From Paenibacillus ihbetae (GTDB taxonomy: Bacteria > Bacillota > Bacilli > Paenibacillales > Paenibacillaceae), in NCBI RefSeq assembly GCF_002741055.1, contig NZ_CP016809.1, positions 4,814,501-4,878,500 on the forward strand: a DNA stretch of 64,000 nucleotides, written 5' to 3'. A program made the position numbers and the translations under genes. The notes under the pieces were generated by a model, which was given only the letters and a program-made list of their open reading frames with translations, did not search any database and was not told where the DNA came from. This document shows, one piece after another, positions 53,925-62,872 of the stretch. Position 1 is the first letter of the stretch; each line of letters opens with the position of its first letter.

Positions 53925-56216
53925 ATGGCAGGATCGGCAATGATGCGGGACAGACGATTCATGCGCAGAAGAGTGTTTATGACTTTGCTGCTGTCGTACT
54001 TATTGATCTTGCTTTTTCCGGGGCTTGTTTTTGCCGCAGTCTATAATCGAATCGAGAGCGTCATGGTAGATAACGCCAATAAGCTGAACCAGGCTTTGAT
54101 TCAGCAGGCGCAGCAGATTGTTGACAGCAAACTAGAGGAGATGTACCAGCTTTCACGCAACATTACGTCCCATCCAGATATGAAAGCGCTTTTAAGCGTG
54201 GATGGCATCACGAACGGCAAGGAGAACTATGCCTTCTACAATTTCATGGAGGAAATACAGCGGTACAAAAACAACAACAGCTTTGTCCGCGAGCTGTACA
54301 TCTACTTCCGGAACAGCGACATCGTCCTGACGCCGGGGCTGAAAACGAATGCCCAATTGTTCTATTCGAGCCTGTATGCATACAATGGCATGACGTATGA
54401 GCAGTGGAAGGACCAAATATTGAATGCTCCTCATTATAATTCGTTTCTGCCGGTGGAACCCATCGGCCGGCCCGATGACAAAACGGAAATGCTGACCTAC
54501 GTTCACTCGTTGCCGTCGGGGGAGAGACGCGCTCCCGAAGGCGCTTTGGTGATGTTAATCGATAAACGGCAGATACATACGTGGCTGGAGGAAATCACCC
54601 GGTCGAATCAAGGGACGATCTATATTAAGAACGCCGAAGGTCAGGTTTTGCTGCATACGGGAAGCGGCGAGAGCCTTATGACGATGCAGGAGGGGAGTCC
54701 GAGCACGATCAGCGTGTCGGCACATTCCGCCCGCAGCGGGTGGGAGTATGTGTCCGCTGTGCCGGATGAGGTATTTTGGGGAAAGGTAGGAACCGTCAAA
54801 AGCTGGGCGCTCAGCGTGCTGTTCATTTATTTAGTCGGGGGGATCGGCGCCTGCGCGTTCTTAACCTATCGGGCGTATCAGCCGGTGCGGGATATCATCC
54901 GATTGATTTCGGAAAAAAAGCAGCCGAACCCATCCGCTTACGGCAACGAATACGAATTCATCAAGACCGCCGTGAAGGACGCTTTTGTCCAGAAGGATGC
55001 AATAAACGACAGGCTCAAGGAGCAGAAGCCAGTCATCCGCTCCCACTTCCTGCAGCGGCTGCTGAAAGGTCATGTGGATGCCCAAGCGGTATCGGACCAG
55101 TCGCTGGAATTCATGGAGATCGAGTTCAGGCATGCTTACTTTGGCGTGGCGTTGATCAAGCTGTGCGGCATGGGGGCGGAGGAACAGGAGAAGACGGAGA
55201 GGGTCTGGGCGATCATGCGGTTTCTGACAGGGAAGCTCGTGGAAGACCACCCGCTGTACTGCTTTCATTGCGTGGAGCTGGACAAGGATCTGGTTGCCGT
55301 CATACTCAATGTTTCCGAGAAGGATCACCAACATAAAGCTTCGCTGTACGAATGGCTGGGGAAAATCCAGGAATTGATCAGCGGGCAGTTCGAGACCGGC
55401 GTAATCGTTGCCTTGAGCGATCTTCACTCGGGCATGGAACAGGTACCCGTATGTATGGACGAAAGCATGAAAGCACTGGATTATTCCATTTTCACGGAGA
55501 ACCGGTCCGTGCTCGTCTATGATGATATGAAGCACAGGTCGGGACTGGTCTACGATTTCCCGGTGGACACCGAGGTTCAGATCATTCATGCGGTGAAGAA
55601 CGGGGAAACGGAAAAGGTCGAGCAGCTGATCGGAAACCTATATCGCAGCAATTTAGAGATGGAGCATAAGGAGCCGGAGCTGGCGAGGCTGCTGTTCGCC
55701 AATCTGCTCAGCACGCTGCTGAAGCTTTTGAACGCCCTGAATCTAAAATACGAGGATCTGTTCGAACCCGGGTTGAAACCGCTGGAGGTCATCAACAAAG
55801 CGGATAGCGTCGAGGATATGTATGCCTTTGTGTCGTCGCTCTTTCAACAGGTTTGCGAGCAGGTGCGAAAGAAACGTATAAACAATGCATCGGCGGTCGT
55901 GGATAAGGCCAAGGCCTATTTGGAGCAGAACGCGGATGACGCCATGCTGAGCCTGGCCGCGGTTGCGGAGCATTTTCAAATTACGCCGCAGTATCTGTCC
56001 GGGCTGTTCAAGAAGAGCAGCGGCATGAACATGTCGGACTATCTCGCCCAGATCCGCATTCGAAAGGCCAAGGAGCTGATGAGCGACCCGGATATTACCA
56101 TATCCCAAATCGCCCGCCTCGTCGGATACAACAATGATGTCGGATTCATACGCGTATTTAAAAAGCATGAAGGAATCACGCCGGGTAAATACAAAACATT
56201 GGTTGAAAACAAGTAG
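53925..56216 (+). CDS. Membrane-bound AraC-family regulator (YesN-like)
   Basis: 763 residues. Membrane helix 1 (about 17-40), an extracellular Cache-like sensor of about 250 residues, helix 2 (292-316, WALSVLFIYLVGGIGACAFL), a cytoplasmic linker with a degenerate GGDEF-like region, and a two-HTH AraC domain at about 665-763 (HFQITPQYLSGLFKKSSGMNMSDYL; LVGYNNDVGFIRVFKKHEGITP). The protein ends with the recognition module as in sugar-responsive Paenibacillus regulators. GGAGGTGG lies 7 bases before the ATG. It sits right before the glycan operon at 56475 and is its likely activator, presumably sensing a sugar outside the cell. Confidence 0.93.
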   Translation: MAGSAMMRDRRFMRRRVFMTLLLSYLLILLFPGLVFAAVYNRIESVMVDNANKLNQALIQQAQQIVDSKLEEMYQLSRNITSHPDMKALLSVDGITNGKENYAFYNFMEEIQRYKNNNSFVRELYIYFRNSDIVLTPGLKTNAQLFYSSLYAYNGMTYEQWKDQILNAPHYNSFLPVEPIGRPDDKTEMLTYVHSLPSGERRAPEGALVMLIDKRQIHTWLEEITRSNQGTIYIKNAEGQVLLHTGSGESLMTMQEGSPSTISVSAHSARSGWEYVSAVPDEVFWGKVGTVKSWALSVLFIYLVGGIGACAFLTYRAYQPVRDIIRLISEKKQPNPSAYGNEYEFIKTAVKDAFVQKDAINDRLKEQKPVIRSHFLQRLLKGHVDAQAVSDQSLEFMEIEFRHAYFGVALIKLCGMGAEEQEKTERVWAIMRFLTGKLVEDHPLYCFHCVELDKDLVAVILNVSEKDHQHKASLYEWLGKIQELISGQFETGVIVALSDLHSGMEQVPVCMDESMKALDYSIFTENRSVLVYDDMKHRSGLVYDFPVDTEVQIIHAVKNGETEKVEQLIGNLYRSNLEMEHKEPELARLLFANLLSTLLKLLNALNLKYEDLFEPGLKPLEVINKADSVEDMYAFVSSLFQQVCEQVRKKRINNASAVVDKAKAYLEQNADDAMLSLAAVAEHFQITPQYLSGLFKKSSGMNMSDYLAQIRIRKAKELMSDPDITISQIARLVGYNNDVGFIRVFKKHEGITPGKYKTLVENK

Positions 56217-56242
56217 TTGTTTCACAGCTGCTTGTTTTCTGT
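56203..56242 (+). terminator. Terminator overlapping the regulator stop codon
   Basis: GAAAACAAGTAG and CTGCTTGTTTTC pair with one G-U around an 11-base loop, then TGTTT. The stop TAG is part of the left arm. Confidence 0.7.
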
Positions 56243-56361
56243 TTATGAGCTCCAAGTTGTTATATATAAGTTAATAAAGATTACATATCGTGAAGGTTAT
56301 TGTGAAATTTCGTTAAAATTGTAAACAAAACATTAAAAATTAGGTCTTTATTCTGAAGAAA

Positions 56362-56375
56362 TGTAAACGCTATAA
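56362..56375 (+). promoter_or_regulatory. cre-like site before the second glycan operon
   Basis: TGTAAACGCTATAA matches the cre consensus at 13 of 14 positions, 113 bases before the lipoprotein start. The surrounding AT-rich stretch 56243-56474 must contain the promoter, but no clear -35/-10 pair was fixed. Confidence 0.6.
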
Positions 56376-56474
56376 GAAATTTTGGCAATATACGAAAGCG
56401 TCGCCATTCCTTAAAATTCAAGGGGAACCCGATAAGGGGAGCGATATTCGCAGGATGAACAACGAGGAGGGGGA

Positions 56475-58112
56475 ATGGTTAAAATGAAAAATCGCAATGT
56501 CATGTTTGTTTCCTTAATAATGTCATTTGTATTGGCATTAACGGGCTGCAGCGGAGGCGGAGGCAAAGCCGCTTCCGACCAAAACGGCGAAGCCGATCCG
56601 GCCAAGACGCAGCAGGAAGGGACACCGAAGGAGGTGGGCTATCCGGAAAGTCTGACGTATTGGGTAACGTTGAATTCCAACGCTTCCGCAACCCTTCAAA
56701 ATGCCGGTGAGATCAAGGCATATCAAAAGCTGGAGGAAATTACGGGAACCAAGGTGCAGTTCCAGCACCCTCCGGCAGGCTCGGAGCAGGACTCCTTCAA
56801 CATCATGGTATCGTCCGGCGATCTGCCCGACGTGATCGAGCACAACTGGTCCGCCGTTTCGGGCGGTCCCGACAAGCTGATTGGAGACGGCACCCTGATT
56901 CGCCTCAATGAGCTTATTGATCAGCATGCCCCGAATTTAAAAAAGGTGCTCGACGAAAATCCGGAGTATCGCAAAATGATTACTTCGGACGACGGAAATA
57001 TATACGTGTTTCCGTTTCTGCGGGGCGACGACTACCTGTTGACCTACAACGGCCTGATCATCCGCCAGGATTGGCTGGACAAGCTGGGACTCGGCATGCC
57101 GGAAACGATCGAAGAGTGGCATACGGTCCTGACCGCTTTCAAGAACGACGATCCGAACGGGAACGGACAGGCCGATGAAATCCCGCTTCGCCTGGATCCG
57201 GGGCAGCTCTCTATGAATAAGGCGTTTCTGGGGGCATGGGGGATCACCGACTCCTTTTACCAAGTGGACGGGGTCGTAAAATATGGTCCGATCCAGCCGG
57301 AATTCAAGGAATTTTTGCAAACGATGAGCCAGTGGTATGCCGAAGGCCTGATCGACCCGGATTATCTCTCCGGAGACTCCAATCTGTGGGACGCCAAAAT
57401 TACGAACAACACGCTGGGCGCCTTCACCGGCTATACGGGCAGCGGCATCGGCCGCTATCTGCAGATGATGGAAGGGAAGGGCGGCAGCTTTGATCTTGCC
57501 GGCGCGCCGAACGTGGCCTTGAAGAAGGGGGAGACGCCGCCGCTGGGCCAGAAGGATTCTCCGTTTACGGGGTACGGCGCCGCCATCACATCCAAAAACC
57601 AGAACCCGGAGGCCACCGTCAAATGGCTTGATTACAAATACGGGGAGGAAGGATCACTGCTGTTCAACTTCGGCATCGAGGGAGAAAGCTACGAGATGGT
57701 TGACGGGTACCCGACGTATACCGAGCAAATCACGAAAAACGACAGTCTTCCGATTGCGCAGGCCTTGGCGCAGTATGCGATGGCCGGATACTCCGGTCCG
57801 TTCGTCCAGGATCGCAGGTATATGGAGCAGTATTCCTCGCTGCCGCAGCAAGCGTCGGCCATCGAAGCCTGGATGAATGCCAAGAACGACCGCTTGATGC
57901 CGGTCATTTCTCCGAATGAAGAGGAATCGGCCCGGTACGCATCCATCATGAACGATGTGAAAACCTACTACGACGAAATGCTGAACAAATTTATCATGGG
58001 CGTGGAGCCGATCGACCAATTCGAAGCCTTCGTCGAAACGATTAAAGGCATGGGAATCGAAGAGGCCGTCGCCATTCAGCAGGCCGCGCTGGACCGCTAT
58101 AACAGCCGTTAA
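56475..58112 (+). CDS. ABC transporter solute-binding lipoprotein (LplA-like)
   Basis: 545 residues. Signal peptide with lipobox Cys25 (ALTGC). It shares with the 15.3-kb protein the SSGDLPDVIE/SSGELPDIII segment and the ending AIQQAALDRYN/SLHQAALDRYN, so the two are paralogues. It binds an oligosaccharide for the two permeases encoded next. AGGAGGGGG lies close to ATG 56475; ATG 56484 is an alternative start. Genes downstream encode a GH88 unsaturated glucuronyl hydrolase and a GH123-like protein, pointing to unsaturated uronic-acid oligosaccharides as ligand. No ATPase in the operon. Confidence 0.92.
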   Translation: MVKMKNRNVMFVSLIMSFVLALTGCSGGGGKAASDQNGEADPAKTQQEGTPKEVGYPESLTYWVTLNSNASATLQNAGEIKAYQKLEEITGTKVQFQHPPAGSEQDSFNIMVSSGDLPDVIEHNWSAVSGGPDKLIGDGTLIRLNELIDQHAPNLKKVLDENPEYRKMITSDDGNIYVFPFLRGDDYLLTYNGLIIRQDWLDKLGLGMPETIEEWHTVLTAFKNDDPNGNGQADEIPLRLDPGQLSMNKAFLGAWGITDSFYQVDGVVKYGPIQPEFKEFLQTMSQWYAEGLIDPDYLSGDSNLWDAKITNNTLGAFTGYTGSGIGRYLQMMEGKGGSFDLAGAPNVALKKGETPPLGQKDSPFTGYGAAITSKNQNPEATVKWLDYKYGEEGSLLFNFGIEGESYEMVDGYPTYTEQITKNDSLPIAQALAQYAMAGYSGPFVQDRRYMEQYSSLPQQASAIEAWMNAKNDRLMPVISPNEEESARYASIMNDVKTYYDEMLNKFIMGVEPIDQFEAFVETIKGMGIEEAVAIQQAALDRYNSR

Positions 58113-58198
58113 CAATGGCTTGTTTTAATCAAGAAGCCGGGACCGCCGATATATGGGTTCCGGTCAACCTTAGTAAATAGCATAAAGGAGGGACAGCT

Positions 58199-59152
58199 GT
58201 GGAGTTAGGCAGGAAGGATGCAGCATCCGCCCGAATCAGCCAACCCTTCGGCGTGAGAGTCAGGAAGGATTTCCGGCGCAACCGGTTGATTTATCTCATG
58301 CTGCTGCCCGTCGTGGCTTTTTATGCCATCTTTCATTACGGGCCGCTGTACGGGCTTCAGATCGCCTTCAAGAACTTTTCTCCGGGCAAAGGCATCTGGC
58401 ATAGCGAGTGGGTAGGCTTTCAGCATTTTCAGGACTTTTTCACCGGTTTTTTCTTTGAGCGGGTATTGCGAAATACGGTATTACTCGGCTTGTATGACCT
58501 GATCTTCGTGTTTCCCGCCTCCATCCTATTGGCGCTTATGCTGAATGAAGTGCGGAGCCGCTTCTTTAAGCGGACCGTGCAATCCATCACGTATATCCCC
58601 CATTTCATATCCGTCGTGGTCGTGGTGGGGATGATGGTCGATTTCATGTCGACGGACGGACTGATCAATCAGATCATCCAGTTCTTTGGAGGGAAAGGGA
58701 TACCGTTTCTGCGGCTCCCGGAATGGTTCCGGACGCTCTTTACGACTTCGGCGATTTGGCAGGGCGTCGGTTGGGGCTCGATCATATATCTGGCGGCAAT
58801 CTCGAACATCGACCCTTCGCTTTACGAGGCGGCTAAAGTGGACGGAGCCGGCCGCTGGAAGCAGATGCTCCGCATTACGCTGCCCGGCATCATGCCGACG
58901 GTGATCATTTTGTTCATCTTGCGGATCGGCAGCTTCATGGTGCTGCAGGATGAGAAGATTCTGCTGATGTACAATCCGTCTACGTACGAAACGGCGGATG
59001 TCATCGGCACATACGTGTACCGCAAGGGGATATTGGAGGCGAGCTACAGCTACGCCGCAGCCGTGGGCATGTTTAATTCGCTCATTAACATGGCGCTGCT
59101 GCTGGGAGCGAATTATATCAGCAAACGCTATTCCGATACGAAGCTGTGGTAG
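58199..59152 (+). CDS. Sugar ABC transporter permease, LplB-like
   Basis: 317 residues, six membrane helices. The EAA loop is YEAAKVDGAGRWKQMLRITLP; NPSTYETADVIGTYVYRKGI is conserved with the permease at 17 kb. GTG start 7-8 bases after AAAGGAGGG. It lies 86 bases after the binding-protein gene and 15 before the second permease. Confidence 0.92.
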   Translation: MELGRKDAASARISQPFGVRVRKDFRRNRLIYLMLLPVVAFYAIFHYGPLYGLQIAFKNFSPGKGIWHSEWVGFQHFQDFFTGFFFERVLRNTVLLGLYDLIFVFPASILLALMLNEVRSRFFKRTVQSITYIPHFISVVVVVGMMVDFMSTDGLINQIIQFFGGKGIPFLRLPEWFRTLFTTSAIWQGVGWGSIIYLAAISNIDPSLYEAAKVDGAGRWKQMLRITLPGIMPTVIILFILRIGSFMVLQDEKILLMYNPSTYETADVIGTYVYRKGILEASYSYAAAVGMFNSLINMALLLGANYISKRYSDTKLW

Positions 59153-59167
59153 AAGGGGGCAGACAGC

Positions 59168-60049
59168 ATGGTGCATAAAAAAAGCTTTGGCGAGCATGCG
59201 TTTGATATAACCAATGTCGTTCTGCTGTTCACCTTGTCGGCCGTTACGCTGTACCCGATCGTTTACGTGCTGTTCGCTTCGATCAGCGATCCGAACCAGT
59301 TCGTGCAGCACCGGGGGATTTTGTGGTGGCCGGCCGGATTTTCCTTGGATTCCTACAAAATGGTGTTTGAGAATCCGAACATTCTAAACAGTTATCTGAA
59401 CACGTTGTTCTATGTCATCGCAGGAACGACGCTTAATATGGTGATGACTGCGCTCGGGGCTTACGGGCTATCACGCCGGAACGTGATGTGGGGCAGCTTG
59501 ATCATGATTTTGATCGTGTTGACGATGTTCTTTGACGGTGGCCTCATTCCCAAGTATTTGATCGTTCAAGGACTGGGCTTGACGGATACCTATTTGGCAT
59601 TAATTATCCCGAGTGCCATGACCACCTGGAATTTGATTGTAATGCGGACCGCTTTCCAAAGCGTGCCGGTATCGCTAGAAGAGGCGGCCCGCATCGACGG
59701 GGCCAATGACTGGACGATTCTATGCCGGGTTGTCATCCCGCTGTCGATGCCGGTGATGGCCGTCATGATTCTGTTCTATGGCGTGTGGCATTGGAATAAG
59801 TGGTTTGATGCACTCATCTATTTGAGAGATCGGGATTTGTTTCCGCTTCAGCTCATTTTGCGGGAGATACTGGTCCAGAACGATACGAACAGCATGATGA
59901 CCTCGGTTGGCGGGGGAGACCGAATGCCCGTGGCGCAGACGATCAAGTATGCAACCGTAATGGTTGCAACGCTGCCGATCCTGTTCTTGTATCCGTTTTT
60001 GCAGAAATATTTCGTCAAAGGCGTCATGGTCGGCGCGATCAAGGAATAG
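59168..60049 (+). CDS. Sugar ABC transporter permease, YtcP-like
   Basis: 293 residues, six membrane helices, EAA loop LEEAARIDGANDWTILCRVVIP, ending KYFVKGVMVGAIKE like the 18-kb paralogue. It forms the channel with the preceding permease. The ribosome binding site of the next gene overlaps its stop. Confidence 0.92.
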   Translation: MVHKKSFGEHAFDITNVVLLFTLSAVTLYPIVYVLFASISDPNQFVQHRGILWWPAGFSLDSYKMVFENPNILNSYLNTLFYVIAGTTLNMVMTALGAYGLSRRNVMWGSLIMILIVLTMFFDGGLIPKYLIVQGLGLTDTYLALIIPSAMTTWNLIVMRTAFQSVPVSLEEAARIDGANDWTILCRVVIPLSMPVMAVMILFYGVWHWNKWFDALIYLRDRDLFPLQLILREILVQNDTNSMMTSVGGGDRMPVAQTIKYATVMVATLPILFLYPFLQKYFVKGVMVGAIKE

Positions 60050-60062
60050 GAGGGGAAACGGC

Positions 60063-61199
60063 ATGTGGGAGCAGGCTATGGAGGACGCATGGAAGAAGAC
60101 GCTTGGCAGCCTTCGTCGTGCCCCCGGCTTGTTCCCCCACATTACCTCGGACAAGAGGTATGAATGGGGGGAGAACCGGGATTGGATCGAGGGATTTTAT
60201 ACCGGGATGACCTGGCTCTGCTACGAGTACACCGGGAAAGAAGAGTTCAGGGAAGCGGCGCTTATGCAGGTGGAGAGCTTTCGGGAACGGCTGCATGTGA
60301 CCCGCCGGAACTTGGATCATCATGACATCGGGTTTTTGTATCAGCCCTCCGCCGTGGCGGCATGGATCATCGACCGGGACGAGGCTGCCAGAACGCTCGC
60401 GCTGGAGGCGGCGGAGCAATTGATGCTTCGCTGGCGCCCCGAAGGACGTTACCTGCAGGCATGGGGACCGAAAGGCGACCCGCAAAACGGCGGGCGAATC
60501 ATCATCGACTGCATGATGAATCTGCCGCTGCTGTACTGGGCTTTCGAGCAGACCGGCGACATGCGGTACCGTGAGGCCGCGGAGCACCAGGCGGACAAAA
60601 GCCGCCGCTACCTGATGCGGGGGGATGATTCGTCGTATCATACGTTTTATTTCCGGGAGGAGAGCGGGATTCCGATCGGAGGCGGAACGCATCAGGGGTA
60701 TCATGACGGATCCACCTGGTCCAGGGGACAGGCGTGGGCCGTGTACGGGTTCGCGTTATCCTACCGCTATACCCGCAATCCAGACTATCTTGAGACCGCG
60801 ATAAGAGCCGCCCGGTATTTTATCGGACGCCTTCCGTCGGATGGAATTCCATACTGGGATTTTGACGCGGAGATCGCGGATGAGACGCCTCGGGACAGCT
60901 CGGCGTCAGCCATTGCCGTCTGCGGCATGCTGGAAATCCGCTCGCTGCTGGAAGAAGACGACCCGATCGGGTCCGAGCTCGGTTCCGCGGCCGATCGTCT
61001 GCTGAAAGCGCTGGTGGAACGCTGCGCAACCCTGGATGACGACGGTGCGGAAGGTCTGTTGAAGCACGGATCGTACCATGTGCGGGGAGGGAGAGGTCCT
61101 GATGATTATATGATTTGGGGCGATTATTTTTATCTGGAAGCGCTGATGCGCAGCATCAAAGGGAAAGCGGGGTACTGGTATGAACGACAGCGGGCTTGA
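60063..61199 (+). CDS. ugl: GH88 unsaturated glucuronyl hydrolase
   Basis: 378 residues, cytoplasmic, an (alpha/alpha)6 barrel. Asp88 (NLDHHDIGFLYQ) and Asp149 (GGRIIIDCMMNLPLLYWA) fall at the very positions known as catalytic in the well-studied Bacillus sp. GL1 enzyme of about the same length. Further conserved parts are THQGYHDGSTWSRGQAWAVYGFALSYRYT and PRDSSASAIAVCGMLE. It hydrates the C4-C5 double bond of the terminal unsaturated uronic acid left by polysaccharide lyases and so releases it from the oligosaccharide. AGGAGGGG lies 6 bases before ATG 60063. It overlaps the next gene by 20 bases. Confidence 0.93.
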   Translation: MWEQAMEDAWKKTLGSLRRAPGLFPHITSDKRYEWGENRDWIEGFYTGMTWLCYEYTGKEEFREAALMQVESFRERLHVTRRNLDHHDIGFLYQPSAVAAWIIDRDEAARTLALEAAEQLMLRWRPEGRYLQAWGPKGDPQNGGRIIIDCMMNLPLLYWAFEQTGDMRYREAAEHQADKSRRYLMRGDDSSYHTFYFREESGIPIGGGTHQGYHDGSTWSRGQAWAVYGFALSYRYTRNPDYLETAIRAARYFIGRLPSDGIPYWDFDAEIADETPRDSSASAIAVCGMLEIRSLLEEDDPIGSELGSAADRLLKALVERCATLDDDGAEGLLKHGSYHVRGGRGPDDYMIWGDYFYLEALMRSIKGKAGYWYERQRA

Positions 61200-62838
61200 G
61201 ACCCGGGCGCTGAGTTCGTTGTCCAAAGTGTTTGCGGATTCGGAATTAAATGATCCGCCATATCGACGGACAAGCGCCTTGCGGCGGGAAATCGTAGCCT
61301 TTCAAACCGCCTATCGCACAAGAGAGAGGCAGAGGGATATGCGCGTGGAAGCAAAGGCCCCCGAAGGGTTATCTGTATCGGTCTATTCGGTCGGGCTGGT
61401 CCCGTCCGAATTTCCGATTTATCCGGACCATGACGGGCATATCCTGCGGTCGACTCCGGGGCTCTACCCCGATCCGTTATACCCGCTGGATCCGGAGAAT
61501 AGGGTTCATTCCCCGGGAAATCAGTGGCGGTCCGTATGGTTGGAGGTTCAGGTGACGGAGCGGGCCGAGCCCGGCATTCATGCCATCGAGGTCATTTTTT
61601 ATTCCCAGCATGGGGATGAGCTTGGGGGGGAACGGTTTGAAGTGGATGTGATCCCGGCTTCCCTGCCGAAGCAGCAGCTGATCCGGACGGAATGGTTCCA
61701 CTGTGACGGTCTGGCACAATTTTACGGGGTGGAGGTGTTTTCGGAGGAGCATTGGCGCTTGATTGAGCGGTACGTCGAGACTGCGGCGGAGCATGGCATC
61801 AATATGCTGCTAACTCCGCTGTTCACGCCGCCGCTGGACACCGCCGTAGGAGGAGAGCGGCTGACGGTCCAGCTTGTGGATGTGGAGAAGTCCGGTGACG
61901 GATATGCTTTCGGCTTCGATAAGCTGGAGCGCTGGATCAAGATGGGGCTGCGGCTTGGCATCGAATATTTCGAATTTTCGCATTTGTTTACCCAGTGGGG
62001 AGCAGCTCATGCGCCGAAAATCATGGTTCGGGAGGACGGGGAGACGAAGCGCCTCTTTGGCTGGGACACGGATGCGCTTGGGGCGGAGTATCGGGAATTC
62101 CTAACCCGGTTCTTGAAGGAGCTTGTGCAGCTGATCCGAGTGCTTGGCATTGAGGACAGGATATTCTTCCATGTATCGGACGAGCCCCATTTAGAGCACT
62201 TGGAAACTTACCGGAAAGCGGCGGAAATGATGGATGAAGCGGTGGGAGATTATCCCCGGATCGACGCATTGTCCGATTATGCATTTTATAAGGAGGGGCT
62301 GGTCCCGAATCCGATTCCGGCGACGGACAAGCTTCAGCCGTTTCTGGAATCCGGCGTTGCCCCCCTGTGGACCTATTATTGCTGCAGCCAATATAAACAG
62401 GTGGCAAACCGCTTCTTCACCTTTCCGTCCGAGCGGAACCGCATCCTCGGGCTGCAGCTGTATAAGTACCGGATTAAGGGCTTCCTTCATTGGGGCTTTA
62501 ATTTCTGGAACTCCCAATATTCGAAGCGGCCGGTGAACCCCTATCTGACCACCGATGCGGATATCGGCTATCCATCCGGCGATGCCTTTCTGGTATATCC
62601 GGGCGAGGACGGTCCCGTATGCTCTTTACGGATAAAGGTATTCCGCGAAGCGCTGCAGGATCTCAGGGCGCTTGAGCTGCTGGAGCAAACCATCGGGAGG
62701 GACGAAGTTCTTAACATGATTGAGGGGGCGCTCGAGGCGCCGCTGTCCTTTGAGCAATATCCGCGGGATGCGGGATGGCTGCTGGATATAAGAAGTACGC
62801 TTAACGAGCAGATCAAAGCAAGCATGATGGAACGATAA
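61180..62838 (+). CDS. DUF4091 (GH123-like) protein
   Basis: 552 residues, no signal peptide. An N-terminal beta-sandwich (about 30-160) precedes a TIM-barrel-like region. The Asp-Glu pair at 334-335 (FFHVSDEPHLEHLETY) matches the catalytic DE pair of GH123 N-acetyl-beta-galactosaminidases; TYYCCSQYKQVANRFFTFPSERNRILGLQLYKYRIKGFLHWGFNFWNS is typical of DUF4091. Substrate not established for the family as a whole. Overlap with the GH88 gene suggests that both work on the same oligosaccharide, perhaps one with alternating uronate and amino sugar. Confidence 0.85.
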   Translation: MNDSGLETRALSSLSKVFADSELNDPPYRRTSALRREIVAFQTAYRTRERQRDMRVEAKAPEGLSVSVYSVGLVPSEFPIYPDHDGHILRSTPGLYPDPLYPLDPENRVHSPGNQWRSVWLEVQVTERAEPGIHAIEVIFYSQHGDELGGERFEVDVIPASLPKQQLIRTEWFHCDGLAQFYGVEVFSEEHWRLIERYVETAAEHGINMLLTPLFTPPLDTAVGGERLTVQLVDVEKSGDGYAFGFDKLERWIKMGLRLGIEYFEFSHLFTQWGAAHAPKIMVREDGETKRLFGWDTDALGAEYREFLTRFLKELVQLIRVLGIEDRIFFHVSDEPHLEHLETYRKAAEMMDEAVGDYPRIDALSDYAFYKEGLVPNPIPATDKLQPFLESGVAPLWTYYCCSQYKQVANRFFTFPSERNRILGLQLYKYRIKGFLHWGFNFWNSQYSKRPVNPYLTTDADIGYPSGDAFLVYPGEDGPVCSLRIKVFREALQDLRALELLEQTIGRDEVLNMIEGALEAPLSFEQYPRDAGWLLDIRSTLNEQIKASMMER

Positions 62839-62872
62839 ACCCGAAGTGAATCCTTGAGAGAGGGAGGAATGG

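Noticed and set aside
59964..60062. 33-codon upstream extension of the GH88 gene
   Set aside because: It lies inside the permease gene in another frame; ATG 60063 has a good ribosome binding site and gives the family length with Asp88 and Asp149 in register.
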